A DNA stretch of 41,321 nt, taken from contig JAFGHR010000086.1 of assembly GCA_016930015.1 (NCBI GenBank), positions 1 to 41,321 of the forward strand, read 5' to 3'. Each line of letters begins with the position of its first letter. The stretch's first letter is position 1. The notes under the pieces were generated by a model. That model made no database searches. It had not been told where the DNA came from and saw only the letters and a program-made list of their open reading frames with translations. Shown piece by piece: positions 16,140 to 23,926 of the stretch. The translations under genes were made by a program, and so were the position numbers. The stretch is from Anaerolineae bacterium (GTDB taxonomy: Bacteria; Chloroflexota; Anaerolineae; Aggregatilineales; Aggregatilineaceae).

Positions 16140-17173
16140 ACGTTGGCTAACTCCTGGCTATACGCGATCAACCCGTCGAGTTTAGCCAGGGCCTTGCCGC
16201 TGTTTATGATATCGGCGGCCAGGATCAACCCGTCTTCGATGCTCTCGACCAGTCCACCCGCCAGCATAGCCGCCCCGGCGTTCAACAGCACCACATCATG
16301 CTTGGCGCTGTTGATCTCGCCCGCCAGCACGCCCCGTAGAATGGCCGCATTGGTAGGCGCATCGCCGCCCAGCAGCTCCGAGATGTGCGCCGGTCTGAGA
16401 TCGAAGTCGATCGGATTCAGATCGTAAGTATGCACCGCGCCGTCCCGGTAATGGCTGACACGGTTCGGGCCGGTCGTGGTCAGTTCGTCGATGTTGCCGT
16501 AGCCGCACACCACGATCGCCGACGTTGATCCCAGGGCGCCGAGCACGTGGGCGATAAACTCGGTCAGGTCCGGCGCAAACACGCCCATCAACTGGCGTTG
16601 AGCGCCCGCCGGGTTGGTCAGTGGACCGAGGATATTAAAGATCGTGCGCACGGCCAACTGGCGGCGCGGGCCGATCGCATGTTTCATGGCGGGATGCAGC
16701 CTGGGCGCAAACAGGAAGCCGATCCCGATCTCGTCCACGCACTGCCCTACCTGCTCCGGTGTGAGGTCCAGGTTAACGCCGAGTTCGGCCAACACGTCAG
16801 CGCTGCCGCATTTGCTGGTAGCGGCCCGGTTGCCATGTTTGGCGATACGCAGCCCGGCCCCGGCAGCCACAAACGCGACCGTGGTGCTGATATTAAAGGT
16901 GCCGGATTTATCACCGCCGGTGCCACACGTGTCGAGTAGATCACCGTTGGCGCGGGTCGGGACGCGAACGGCGTTAGCGCGCATGGCGCGGGCGCTGCCG
17001 ATGATCTCGTCCTGCGTTTCGCCTTTCATGCGCAGCCCCATCAGGTACGCGCCGATCTGGGCTTCGCTGGCTTCCCCGGTCATGATCTGGTTCATCACGT
17101 CTTCGGCTTCTTCGGCCTGCAAATGGCCGAACCGGCTGATGATTTCAATCGCGCGCTGAATATCAATAGTCAT
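16136..17173 (-). CDS. trpD: Anthranilate phosphoribosyltransferase
   Basis: Transfers the phosphoribosyl group of PRPP to anthranilate. 345 residues, normal length. The PRPP/Mg motif GTGGDKSGTFNIST and the KHGNRAATSKCGSADVLAELG region (given here as two overlapping motifs, KHGNRAATSKCGS and GSADVLAELG) are intact. The ATG at 17173 is chosen because GTGGAGG lies about 8 bases upstream; an in-frame ATG at 17200 would add nine acidic residues and lacks an equally good site. Follows trpG by 72 bases. Confidence 0.95.
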   Translation of the reverse strand: MTIDIQRAIEIISRFGHLQAEEAEDVMNQIMTGEASEAQIGAYLMGLRMKGETQDEIIGSARAMRANAVRVPTRANGDLLDTCGTGGDKSGTFNISTTVAFVAAGAGLRIAKHGNRAATSKCGSADVLAELGVNLDLTPEQVGQCVDEIGIGFLFAPRLHPAMKHAIGPRRQLAVRTIFNILGPLTNPAGAQRQLMGVFAPDLTEFIAHVLGALGSTSAIVVCGYGNIDELTTTGPNRVSHYRDGAVHTYDLNPIDFDLRPAHISELLGGDAPTNAAILRGVLAGEINSAKHDVVLLNAGAAMLAGGLVESIEDGLILAADIINSGKALAKLDGLIAYSQELANV

Positions 17174-17245
17174 CAGGTTTTCCTCCACTTCATCCTCCAC
17201 TCAGTGTGTGCATGGCGCATACACCATGCGCATGGATACGATAGA

Positions 17246-17812
17246 TTACAGGCGGTTTTCTAAAAAGTTCTGCAAAATACGCGGGCCAAAACGAGTCAGA
17301 ATGCTTTCCGGGTGGAACTGCACGCCGACGACGGGAAAATCCTTGTGGCGCAGCGCCATCACTTCACCGGCTTCGGTAAACGCCGTGACGATCAGGTCGT
17401 TGGGCAGCGGTTCCTCGACGATCAGGCTGTGATAACGCGTGGCTTCAAACGGGCTGGGGACGCCGGTGAACAGCGCCGCGTTTTTGTGATAGATCATGCT
17501 GGTTTTGCCGTGCATCAGGCGCGGCGCGCGCACGACTCGCCCGCCGTACACCTGCCCGATTGACTGCTGGCCCAGGCACACGCCGAGAATGGGCGTAGAG
17601 CGGCCCATCGTGCGGATCACGTCCTGTGATATCCCGGCGTCGTCAGGGGTGCCCGGTCCGGGTGATATCACAATGTGCGACGGTTGCATGGCCTTGATCG
17701 CGTCCACCGTCGTTTGATCGTTGCGCACGACGCGCAGGTCGGCGCCCAGTTCGCCCATTTTTTGCACGAGGTTATAGGTAAAACTGTCGTAGTTGTCGAT
17801 CACGAGAATCAT
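17246..17812 (-). CDS. trpG: Anthranilate synthase glutamine amidotransferase subunit
   Basis: Class I glutamine amidotransferase that supplies ammonia to TrpE for anthranilate synthesis. 188 residues. The nucleophile Cys79 lies in GVCLGQQSIG and the partner residues are His167 and Glu169 in QFHPES; the oxyanion segment SPGPGTPDDAG is present. Close relatives (PabA) share all of these, and one subunit often serves both pathways, so a second role in folate synthesis is possible. Separated from trpE by 54 bases that contain a strong hairpin. Confidence 0.93.
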   Translation of the reverse strand: MILVIDNYDSFTYNLVQKMGELGADLRVVRNDQTTVDAIKAMQPSHIVISPGPGTPDDAGISQDVIRTMGRSTPILGVCLGQQSIGQVYGGRVVRAPRLMHGKTSMIYHKNAALFTGVPSPFEATRYHSLIVEEPLPNDLIVTAFTEAGEVMALRHKDFPVVGVQFHPESILTRFGPRILQNFLENRL

Positions 17813-17832
17813 GATGTTGCCTTTCGATAGCT

Positions 17833-17852
17833 GCGCCGCGCAGTAGCGGCGC
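17833..17852 (-). other. GC-rich hairpin between trpE and trpG
   Basis: GCGCCGC / GCGGCGC, a perfect 7-bp stem about 15 bases after the trpE stop. No T-run follows, so it is not an intrinsic terminator. It could protect or process the trpE message end or set TrpE:TrpG stoichiometry (inference). Confidence 0.45.
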
Positions 17853-17866
17853 CCGCATTGGGCGAG

Positions 17867-19390
17867 TTACAGGCCGGTTTCGGCGTTGTTGATCGCCACC
17901 GCGACCGCGCGCGCTTTGTTGACCGTTTCGTCATATTCGCGTGACGGATCGCTGTCGGCCACGATCCCGGCCCCGGACTGGACATAAACCGTGTCGCCGC
18001 GCATAACGAGCGTGCGAATCGTGATGCAGGTATCCATCGATCCGTCGAAGCTGAAATAACCGACCGCGCCGCCGTAGGGACCGCGCCGCGTGCCTTCCAG
18101 TTCTTCGATGATCTCCATCGCGCGGACTTTGGGCGCGCCGCTGAGCGTGCCCGCCGGGAACGTAGCCCGCAGCAGGTCAAAGGCGTTCAGGCCGTCACGC
18201 AGGTGGCCGGTCACCTGGCTGACGATATGCATCACGTGTGAATAACGCTCAATGGCCATCATCTCCGGTACGTGCACGGTGCCATAGTCACACACGCGGC
18301 CCAGGTCATTGCGGCCCAGGTCCACCAGCATCACGTGTTCGGCGCGTTCTTTTTCGTCGGCCAGCAGTTCGTCAGCCAGCGCGTTGTCTTCCTGTTCGGT
18401 CGTGCCGCGTGGACGCGTGCCTGCGATGGGGCGCATCGTCGCGACACTGTCTTCGAGACGCACCATCATTTCTGGCGACGCGCCGATTACGCTGAATGTG
18501 TCGTCAAATTGCAGGAAAAACATGTAGGGTGAGGGGTTTAGCGCACGCAGCGCCCGGTAAATGGTAAAGGGGTGGGCGCTGGTCTGGCGGCTGAAACGCT
18601 GCGAGATCACGATCTGGAACGCGTCACCTGCGGCGATGTATTCCTTGGCGGCGCGAACATTGGTTTCGAATGCCTCACGCGTCATGTTTGATTCTAAGTC
18701 GCCGTTTGTGGCGGGTGCCAGGTCGTCGATGGACATGTACGGCACCGGTTCGGCCAGCGCACCGGTGATCGCGTCGATGCGGCGCAGGGCGTCATCATAA
18801 GCCGCGTCCGGATCGCCGGTGTTGTGCGCGTTGGCCAGCACGATCAACTGGTGCTTGGCGTGATCGAAGATCACCAGCGTATCGGCCAGCATAAACGCTA
18901 CGTCGGGCATTTTCAGCTCATCGATGGCGGTGTCTGGCAGGCGCTCAATATAACGCACGATATCATAGGCAAGATATCCCACCATTCCGCCGATAAAGCG
19001 CGGCAGACCTTCCAACCGGACCGGCTGCACACGCTCAAATTCATGGGCGATCACGTGCAGCGGATCTTCACCGGAGGTGAGTTCACGCGTGGTCGTGGTG
19101 CCGTGACGGGTGGTTGTTACGGTGCGTTCCTGGACGGTGATCAGTCCTTTCGGATTCACGCCCAGGAACGAATAACGCCCGACTTGTTCGCCACCTTCCA
19201 CACTTTCGAGCAAAAAGGAAGCCGTGCCGGTTTGGGCCAGCTTGAGGTACACCGATACTGGTGTTTCCAGGTCGGCTAACAACGTGCGATAAACGGGAAC
19301 CAGATCGCCCTGGACGAACAGGCGGCGGACGGTATCACGGTCCGGCGTGATATGGGCTTGTGTGCGTTGTGCTGCGGGTGAAAAAGCCAT
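17867..19390 (-). CDS. trpE: Anthranilate synthase component I
   Basis: Converts chorismate and ammonia to anthranilate, the committed step of Trp synthesis. 507 residues. The N-terminal LLES motif (residues 60-63) within SFLLESVEGGEQVGRYS is the usual tryptophan feedback-binding site. The chorismate-binding domain carries PAGTLSGAPK (412-421) and ends with YVQSGAGIVADSDP. The start at 19390 is preceded by a near-perfect AAGGAGG. First structural gene of the operon, directly after the T-box leader, so both transcription (tRNA-Trp charging) and activity (Trp feedback) should be controlled here. Confidence 0.96.
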   Translation of the reverse strand: MAFSPAAQRTQAHITPDRDTVRRLFVQGDLVPVYRTLLADLETPVSVYLKLAQTGTASFLLESVEGGEQVGRYSFLGVNPKGLITVQERTVTTTRHGTTTTRELTSGEDPLHVIAHEFERVQPVRLEGLPRFIGGMVGYLAYDIVRYIERLPDTAIDELKMPDVAFMLADTLVIFDHAKHQLIVLANAHNTGDPDAAYDDALRRIDAITGALAEPVPYMSIDDLAPATNGDLESNMTREAFETNVRAAKEYIAAGDAFQIVISQRFSRQTSAHPFTIYRALRALNPSPYMFFLQFDDTFSVIGASPEMMVRLEDSVATMRPIAGTRPRGTTEQEDNALADELLADEKERAEHVMLVDLGRNDLGRVCDYGTVHVPEMMAIERYSHVMHIVSQVTGHLRDGLNAFDLLRATFPAGTLSGAPKVRAMEIIEELEGTRRGPYGGAVGYFSFDGSMDTCITIRTLVMRGDTVYVQSGAGIVADSDPSREYDETVNKARAVAVAINNAETGL

Positions 19391-19776
19391 GTAGTCGCCC
19401 TCCTTAGTGGTGTGTCCAAACGGAAATTCCCCTCCTCGTTCAAGGGCGAGAAGGGGAATCCCGTGGTGCCACCTTGATTAAGCGACTGCCCAGAAACAAA
19501 AAAATCCACGGTGTGCGCAGATTTTTGATTTTGGAGAAGCCAGCTTCACTCAATTGAGGTACGGACGCGGCCAGAAAATACCAACATCGATACCCGTCAC
19601 CCGGTAACGGTGGGGACTCCGGCGCGGGCTACTGGTGGACCTTCACGTTCGACCGCACAACTCCCTGGACCATTCGACATCTGCGCATGTGCTGCCTTCG
19701 CACCGCCCGGCAGCTCTCTGAACACCGCTTTGATGTGTACTTTTCCAGATCAGCGTTTTTAACTATTCGCTTGTCG
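19391..19776 (-). promoter_or_regulatory. T-box riboswitch leader of the trp operon
   Basis: RNA leader that binds uncharged tRNA and switches from terminator to antiterminator. On the minus strand: lower stem CTGGA (19748-19744) with TCCAG (19669-19665); the loop-E strand AGTAC with its CGAA partner; a distal arm GCTGCC...GGCAGC; and, right after CGAA, the triplet TGG (19672-19670), a Trp codon. The T-box proper, AAGGTGGCACCACGGG, is at 19475-19460. Its variable base is C (TGGC), which pairs with a G discriminator, as in bacterial tRNA-Trp. By strict analogy with other leaders the specifier may be shifted by one base (GGT), but operon content and the discriminator both favour Trp. Confidence 0.9.
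19426..19459 (-). terminator. T-box terminator hairpin
   Basis: Minus strand ATTCCCCTTCTC with GAGGAGGGGAAT, 12 pairs including one wobble and a 10-base loop, directly after the antiterminator sequence. The following T-tract is weak (TTCCGTTTG), so termination may be leaky or assisted. Confidence 0.75.
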
Positions 19777-19782
19777 ATCAAA

Positions 19783-19811
19783 ACGGTAACAGGAATGGCC
19801 GGATATGTCAA
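19783..19811 (-). promoter_or_regulatory. Candidate trp operon promoter
   Basis: Minus strand TTGACA (19811-19806), 17-base spacer, then TACCGT (19788-19783). The -35 is perfect and the -10 weak (first two and last bases match). It places the start near 19776, just before the T-box stem I. Confidence 0.5.
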
Positions 19812-19830
19812 GCTGTTCACAACCAGTGCC

Positions 19831-19846
19831 CCGGTGGTTCAACCGG
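19831..19846. repeat. Inverted repeat between divergent trp and ilv promoters
   Basis: CCGGT-N6-ACCGG, midway between the trp promoter and the ilv promoter. It could be an operator for a shared regulator, but the symmetry is short and no regulator gene is nearby. Confidence 0.3.
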
Positions 19847-19904
19847 TCAGTTTCTTCTCGGTCGGGCAAGTTTGTGTAAAATAACTAAAATTCCGCCAGT
19901 GCTA

Positions 19905-19933
19905 TTGACACATTGCTCATGCTGGGATAGTCT
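19905..19933 (+). promoter_or_regulatory. Promoter of the ilv-leu operon
   Basis: TTGACA (19905-19910), exactly 17 bases, then TAGTCT (19928-19933). Predicted start near 19940, about 60 bases before the first leader ORF. Confidence 0.7.
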
Positions 19934-20000
19934 AGGGACAGTCTTGTAACTCGTAACTCGTCATGTAATTTGCACGGACAGAGTTTAGAAAAGTTTAACC

Positions 20001-20090
20001 ATGAAATCGCGTCAAAACCTTCTCGCTCTTATTATCGTTGTTATTGTCCTCGTCATTCTTGGCGGGGCATTGGCGGTTGGGAGAGCGTAG
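20001..20090 (+). CDS. First ilv-leu leader peptide (29 aa, Leu/Ile/Val run)
   Basis: A 29-residue ORF whose residues 7-20 read LLALIIVVIVLVIL: 13 of 14 are branched-chain residues (5 Leu, 4 Ile, 4 Val). Ribosomes should stall here when any of the three charged tRNAs is short. The ORF's own 3' end (20074-20083) is the antiterminator arm complementary to the following terminator, and the stop at 20088 lies just beyond it; this is classic attenuation geometry. No strong ribosome binding site is visible upstream, which is the main weakness. The hydrophobic peptide could be misread as a small membrane protein, but its position, codon run and overlap with an RNA switch favour a leader peptide. Confidence 0.88.
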   Translation: MKSRQNLLALIIVVIVLVILGGALAVGRA

Positions 20091-20154
20091 GCAAACGCGA
20101 ACCGGGTTTACAGCGAGAGTAAAAAGCCTCCCAACCGAAACGGGAGGCTTTTTT
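20074..20154 (+). promoter_or_regulatory. Attenuator 1: antiterminator and terminator
   Basis: CGGTTGGGAG (20074-20083) is perfectly complementary to CTCCCAACCG (20128-20137), the 5' arm and loop of the terminator at 20121-20154. A competing upstream pair, CGCTCTT (20024-20030) with GAGAGCG (20081-20087), would form when the leader is not occupied by a stalled ribosome and would mask part of the antiterminator arm. This mirrors the 1:2 / 2:3 / 3:4 scheme of enteric attenuators. Confidence 0.82.
20121..20154 (+). terminator. Attenuator 1 terminator
   Basis: AAAAAGCCTCCC (20121-20132), a 9-base loop, then GGGAGGCTTTTT, with the T-run ending at 20154. A 12-bp stem, textbook intrinsic terminator 31 bases after the first leader stop. 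Confidence 0.92.
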
Positions 20155-20239
20155 GTTGAGGCAGCATCGCGGCACAGCCGCACTGAAACAAAACTGGACC
20201 ATAGTCAGGCAAATAGCAGCAGGCAGTCAAAAAACGATC

Positions 20240-20383
20240 ATGACACCCTTCTACAACCCGTTAGTCCTTGTTCTTGTCGTCATTATTAACCTCCTTCTCG
20301 TTCTTGAGAAGGAGGTGCACGGACCTGGGGCGGTTCTGGTCCCGATGCAATGCGAGACAAGGTCAGCGCAGCGCAGAGGGTAA
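20240..20383 (+). CDS. Second ilv-leu leader peptide (47 aa, Leu/Val/Ile run)
   Basis: A 47-residue ORF lying entirely downstream of the first terminator. Residues 8-22 read LVLVLVVIINLLLVL: 14 of 15 are branched-chain (7 Leu, 5 Val, 2 Ile), weighted to Leu and Val more than leader 1. An 11-bp perfect hairpin (20289-20299 with 20306-20316) sits over the end of the control codons. The antiterminator arm (20324-20337) lies 18 bases after the last control codon, inside the ORF. The stop at 20381 is 21 bases before the second terminator, so a ribosome that finishes the ORF would break the antiterminator. No strong ribosome binding site is seen. No homology to any protein family was recognised. 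Confidence 0.87.
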   Translation: MTPFYNPLVLVLVVIINLLLVLEKEVHGPGAVLVPMQCETRSAQRRG

Positions 20384-20437
20384 AAAGAACCGGAAAAACG
20401 GAAAAGAGCCGCCCCAGGCAAGCGGGGGCGGTTTTTT
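20289..20437 (+). promoter_or_regulatory. Attenuator 2: pause hairpin, antiterminator and terminator
   Basis: CCTGGGGCGGTTCT (20324-20337) pairs with AGAGCCGCCCCAGG (20405-20418): 14 pairs with one G-U. This removes the 5' arm of the terminator at 20405-20437. The same arm can instead be held in the loop of a local GGACC/GGTCC hairpin (20321-20325 with 20338-20342). An 11-bp hairpin over the control codons (20289-20316) would be opened by the leading ribosome. Confidence 0.82.
20405..20437 (+). terminator. Attenuator 2 terminator
   Basis: AGAGCCGCCCC, loop AGGCAAGCG, then GGGGCGG and six T residues (20432-20437). Strong intrinsic terminator 46 bases before ilvD. Confidence 0.92.
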
Positions 20438-20482
20438 GTTGACTTAATTTGGACGGCTGTTTTGAAAGGTAAAGGACACAAC

Positions 20483-22150
20483 ATGCGATCAGATCGGATC
20501 AAGAAGGGCTTCGAACGGGCACCGCATCGCAGTTTGCTCAAGGCGACCGGCGTCACGGACGAGGACATGGGCAAGCCCTTTATCGCCGTCGTGAACTCGT
20601 ACATCGACATTGTACCGGGGCACGTCCACTTACAGCGTTTTGGGCAGGTGGTAAAACAGGCCATCCGCGAGGCTGGCGGTGTTCCGTTTGAGTTCAACAC
20701 CATCGGCGTGGATGATGGGATCGCCATGGGGCACATCGGCATGAACTATTCCCTGCCGAGCCGCGAGTTGATCGCCGACTGCGTCGAGACGATGGTGGCC
20801 GCGCACGCGTTCGACGGCATGGTCTGCATTCCCAACTGCGACAAGATCGTGCCCGGCATGTTGATGGCTGCTATGCGGCTGGATATCCCGACCATTTTTA
20901 TCAGCGGCGGGCCGATGGCTGCCGGGAAAACCCCCGACGGGCGCACGGTTGATCTGATCAGTGTGTTTGAGGGCGTGGGCGCGTACAAGGCTGGCAAAAT
21001 TGACGAGGCTGAACTCAAGCTGCTGGAGGATTATGGCTGCCCATCGTGCGGATCGTGCTCCGGCATGTTTACGGCCAACTCGATGAACTGCTTATGTGAA
21101 GCGCTCGGCATAGCCCTGCCTTACAACGGGTCGGCGCTGGCCGATACCCCGGAACGAGTGGAGATGGCGAAACAAGCCGCTCGCCAGATCATGAACCTGG
21201 TAGAAACCGGGTTGACGCCGAGCCAGATCGTGACGCCCGAAGCCATCGACGACGCGTTCGCGCTGGATATGGCGATGGGCGGCAGTACGAACACCGTGCT
21301 GCACACGCTGGCGATCGCCTACGAAGCCGGGGTGAATTATCCCTTGCAGCGGATCAACGCGGTGGCCGCACAGGTGCCCTGTATCTGTAAGGTGAGTCCG
21401 GCTTCAAACTGGCACATGGAGGACGTGCACCGGGCCGGAGGCATCCCCGCCATCCTCGCCGAAGTTGCTAAAGACGGCAACACCCTCCACCTCGACCGCC
21501 CCACGGTCACCGGAAAGACCCTCCGCGAAAACATTTCCAGCGCCACCATTAAAAACCACGATGTCATCCGCCCGCGTGAAAATCCACACAGCGAAACCGG
21601 CGGATTGGCGATTTTGTTTGGCAGCCTGGCGCCGGATGGGGCGGTGATCAAAAGCGCGGCGGCACCGGCCAACTTGCGCCAGCATACCGGCCCCGCGCGC
21701 ATTTACGACTCTGAAGAAGACGCGTCGCGCGGCATTTTGAATGGTGAAGTGCAACCCGGCGACGTGGTGATCATTCGTTATGAAGGACCGCGCGGCGGTC
21801 CGGGAATGCAGGAAATGTTAGGCCCAACCGCCCAGATTCAAGGTATGGGCCTGGGCGACAGCGTTGTGTTGATTACTGACGGGCGATTTTCCGGCGGCAG
21901 CCGGGGCGCGTCGATTGGGCATGTCAGCCCGGAGGCGGCGGCTCGCGGCCCGATCGCGGCTGTACAGAACGGCGATCAGATCGCGCTGGACCTGGACCGG
22001 CGCACATTGGACTTGCTGGTCGATCCGGCTGAAGTTCAGCGCCGGTTGGCCGCGCTCCCGCCTTTTGAACCCACTATAGAAAGCCGGTGGCTGCGTCGTT
22101 ATGCCCGGCTGGTCAGCAGTGCCAGCACGGGGGCGGTCTTTTTGGACTGA
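20483..22150 (+). CDS. ilvD: Dihydroxy-acid dehydratase
   Basis: Fe-S enzyme that dehydrates 2,3-dihydroxy-isovalerate and 2,3-dihydroxy-3-methylvalerate, the third common step of Val/Leu/Ile synthesis. 555 residues. Cluster cysteines are seen in [12 protein letters not shown] (Cys115, Cys119) and [18 protein letters not shown] (Cys186, Cys189, Cys192). The early [15 protein letters not shown] motif has Gly where plant-type enzymes have Cys, as in the E. coli enzyme. The ATG at 20483 is preceded by AAAGGA at a good distance; an upstream TTG at 20462 is rejected. First structural gene after the double attenuator. Confidence 0.96.
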   Translation: MRSDRIKKGFERAPHRSLLKATGVTDEDMGKPFIAVVNSYIDIVPGHVHLQRFGQVVKQAIREAGGVPFEFNTIGVDDGIAMGHIGMNYSLPSRELIADCVETMVAAHAFDGMVCIPNCDKIVPGMLMAAMRLDIPTIFISGGPMAAGKTPDGRTVDLISVFEGVGAYKAGKIDEAELKLLEDYGCPSCGSCSGMFTANSMNCLCEALGIALPYNGSALADTPERVEMAKQAARQIMNLVETGLTPSQIVTPEAIDDAFALDMAMGGSTNTVLHTLAIAYEAGVNYPLQRINAVAAQVPCICKVSPASNWHMEDVHRAGGIPAILAEVAKDGNTLHLDRPTVTGKTLRENISSATIKNHDVIRPRENPHSETGGLAILFGSLAPDGAVIKSAAAPANLRQHTGPARIYDSEEDASRGILNGEVQPGDVVIIRYEGPRGGPGMQEMLGPTAQIQGMGLGDSVVLITDGRFSGGSRGASIGHVSPEAAARGPIAAVQNGDQIALDLDRRTLDLLVDPAEVQRRLAALPPFEPTIESRWLRRYARLVSSASTGAVFLD

Positions 22151-22202
22151 ACGAAGCAGTTACCTCATATTGGCCGATCACAGGAGAGAGAGGAACAGAA
22201 CA

Positions 22203-23906
22203 GTGAAACTTACCGGCGCAGAGATCATATTAGAATGCCTGGTCCGTGAAGGGGTCGAAGTCATGTTTGGGTACCCCGGTGGTGCCATTCTCCCGACCTA
22301 TGACGCGATGACCAAGTATCCGCAGTTGCGGCATGTCCTGGTCCGTCATGAGCAAGGAGCGGCTCACATGGCGGATGGCTACGCGCGTGCCACAGGCAAA
22401 GTCGGCGTGGCAATCGCGACTTCCGGCCCAGGCGCAACCAACCTGGTTACCGGTATCGCAACAGCCATGATGGACTCATCCCCAATCGTGTGTATCACCG
22501 GGCAGGTTACGACCGGGGCGGTCGGCAGTGACGCGTTTCAGGAAGTCGACGTCACCGGGGTCACGCTGCCTGTGACCAAGCACAATTACCTGGTCTACGA
22601 TGTCGAAGAACTGGCCTATACCATCCGCGAAGCGTTTCACATCGCGCGCACCGGGCGTCCCGGCCCCGTGCTCATCGACGTACCCAAAGACGTTCAGAAC
22701 GCTGTGACCGAGTTTGTCTACCCGGAAGAGGACATTGTTTTACCGGGTTATCACCCACCCACATACGCCAGTGAATCCCAGCTTGAAGCCGCTGTCGAGT
22801 TGATCCGTCAGGCCAAGCGCCCCGTGATCCTGGCCGGTCATGGTGTGCTGATGTCGGGCGCGACACAGGAAGTGCTGACCTTTGCCGAGCGCACGCAGAC
22901 CCCGTTTTCGCTGACCCTGCTGGGCAAAGGTGGCTTACCAGAACAGCACCCGCTGTCGCTGGGCATGATGGGCATGCACGGCACGGCGCAGTCCAACATG
23001 GCGATTCAAAATGCCGACCTGCTGCTCGCGTTTGGGATGCGTTTTGACGATCGTGTCACCGGCAACCTCAAGACCTACGCGCCGGACGCTCGTAAAATCC
23101 ACATTGATATCGACTCGTCAGAAATTCACAAAGTGGTACATGCCGACGTGCCGATTGTGGGCGATCTCAAAACCGTGTTGAACCAACTCAACCCGATGTT
23201 GGAAACAATCGAGCACAAGGAATGGATGACTCAGGTGCGTGATTGGATGGAAGACACCGACGACCGCGACATCATTCACCAGGATGCCGGTGACCGGTTG
23301 CTGGCGGCGCACGTCATCCACGATATGTGGAAAGCCACCGGCGGTAATGCCGTGATTGTGACCGATGTCGGCCAGCACCAGATGTGGGAAGCCCAGTATT
23401 ACCCGCACCAAAACCCGCATACGCTGCTGACGTCGGGCGGTTTGGGCACGATGGGATTTGGCATGCCCGCAGCAATAGGCGCGGCACTGGGACTCAAAGT
23501 GCCGAATGTGTGGGCGATTGTGGGTGATGGCGGCTTCCAGATGACCATCACCGAGCTGGGTACGGCGGCTCAGGAACGGGTGCCGATCAATATCGCCATT
23601 ATCAATAACGGTTATCTGGGCATGGTGCGCCAGTGGCAGGAATTTTTCTACGAAGAACGCTACAACGCGACCCCGATGCTCAGCCCGGATTTTCTCAAGC
23701 TGGCTGACGCATATGGCATTCCGGCCCGGCGTGTGACGCGCCGTGAAGATGTACCGGCAGCCGTAGAGTGGGCGAACAGCATTACCGATGGTCCGGTGCT
23801 GATCGAATATGTCGTGGAAAAACGCGACATCGTGTACCCGATGGTTCCGGCGGGCGCCGATTTGCACAACATGATCCGGCGGCCTGCGTCGCCCGACAGC
23901 ATTTGA
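22203..23906 (+). CDS. ilvB: Acetolactate synthase large subunit
   Basis: TPP/FAD enzyme joining two pyruvates to acetolactate, or pyruvate and 2-oxobutyrate to acetohydroxybutyrate. 567 residues. Catalytic Glu50 in VRHEQGAAHMADGYAR, then SGPGATNLVTGIATA, FAD-region GMMGMHGTAQSN, and the TPP/Mg segment GDGGFQM...NNGYLGMVRQWQ. The start is a GTG at 22203 with GAGAGAGG upstream; no ATG fits the family N-terminus (KLTGAEIILECL). Followed 20 bases later by the regulatory subunit ilvN. Confidence 0.96.
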   Translation: MKLTGAEIILECLVREGVEVMFGYPGGAILPTYDAMTKYPQLRHVLVRHEQGAAHMADGYARATGKVGVAIATSGPGATNLVTGIATAMMDSSPIVCITGQVTTGAVGSDAFQEVDVTGVTLPVTKHNYLVYDVEELAYTIREAFHIARTGRPGPVLIDVPKDVQNAVTEFVYPEEDIVLPGYHPPTYASESQLEAAVELIRQAKRPVILAGHGVLMSGATQEVLTFAERTQTPFSLTLLGKGGLPEQHPLSLGMMGMHGTAQSNMAIQNADLLLAFGMRFDDRVTGNLKTYAPDARKIHIDIDSSEIHKVVHADVPIVGDLKTVLNQLNPMLETIEHKEWMTQVRDWMEDTDDRDIIHQDAGDRLLAAHVIHDMWKATGGNAVIVTDVGQHQMWEAQYYPHQNPHTLLTSGGLGTMGFGMPAAIGAALGLKVPNVWAIVGDGGFQMTITELGTAAQERVPINIAIINNGYLGMVRQWQEFFYEERYNATPMLSPDFLKLADAYGIPARRVTRREDVPAAVEWANSITDGPVLIEYVVEKRDIVYPMVPAGADLHNMIRRPASPDSI

Positions 23907-23926
23907 GCGAGGGGAGAAAAACAAAC

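Noticed and set aside
19629..19820. Short minus-strand ORF in the trp leader as a leader peptide
   Set aside because: It overlaps T-box stem I, has no Trp-codon cluster or ribosome site, and the T-box signals explain the region better.
20439..20470. TTGACT downstream of terminator 2 as an internal ilvD promoter
   Set aside because: No acceptable -10 element lies 16-18 bases downstream.
20462..20482. TTG start for ilvD giving seven extra residues
   Set aside because: The ATG at 20483 has AAAGGA at proper spacing and matches the family N-terminus.
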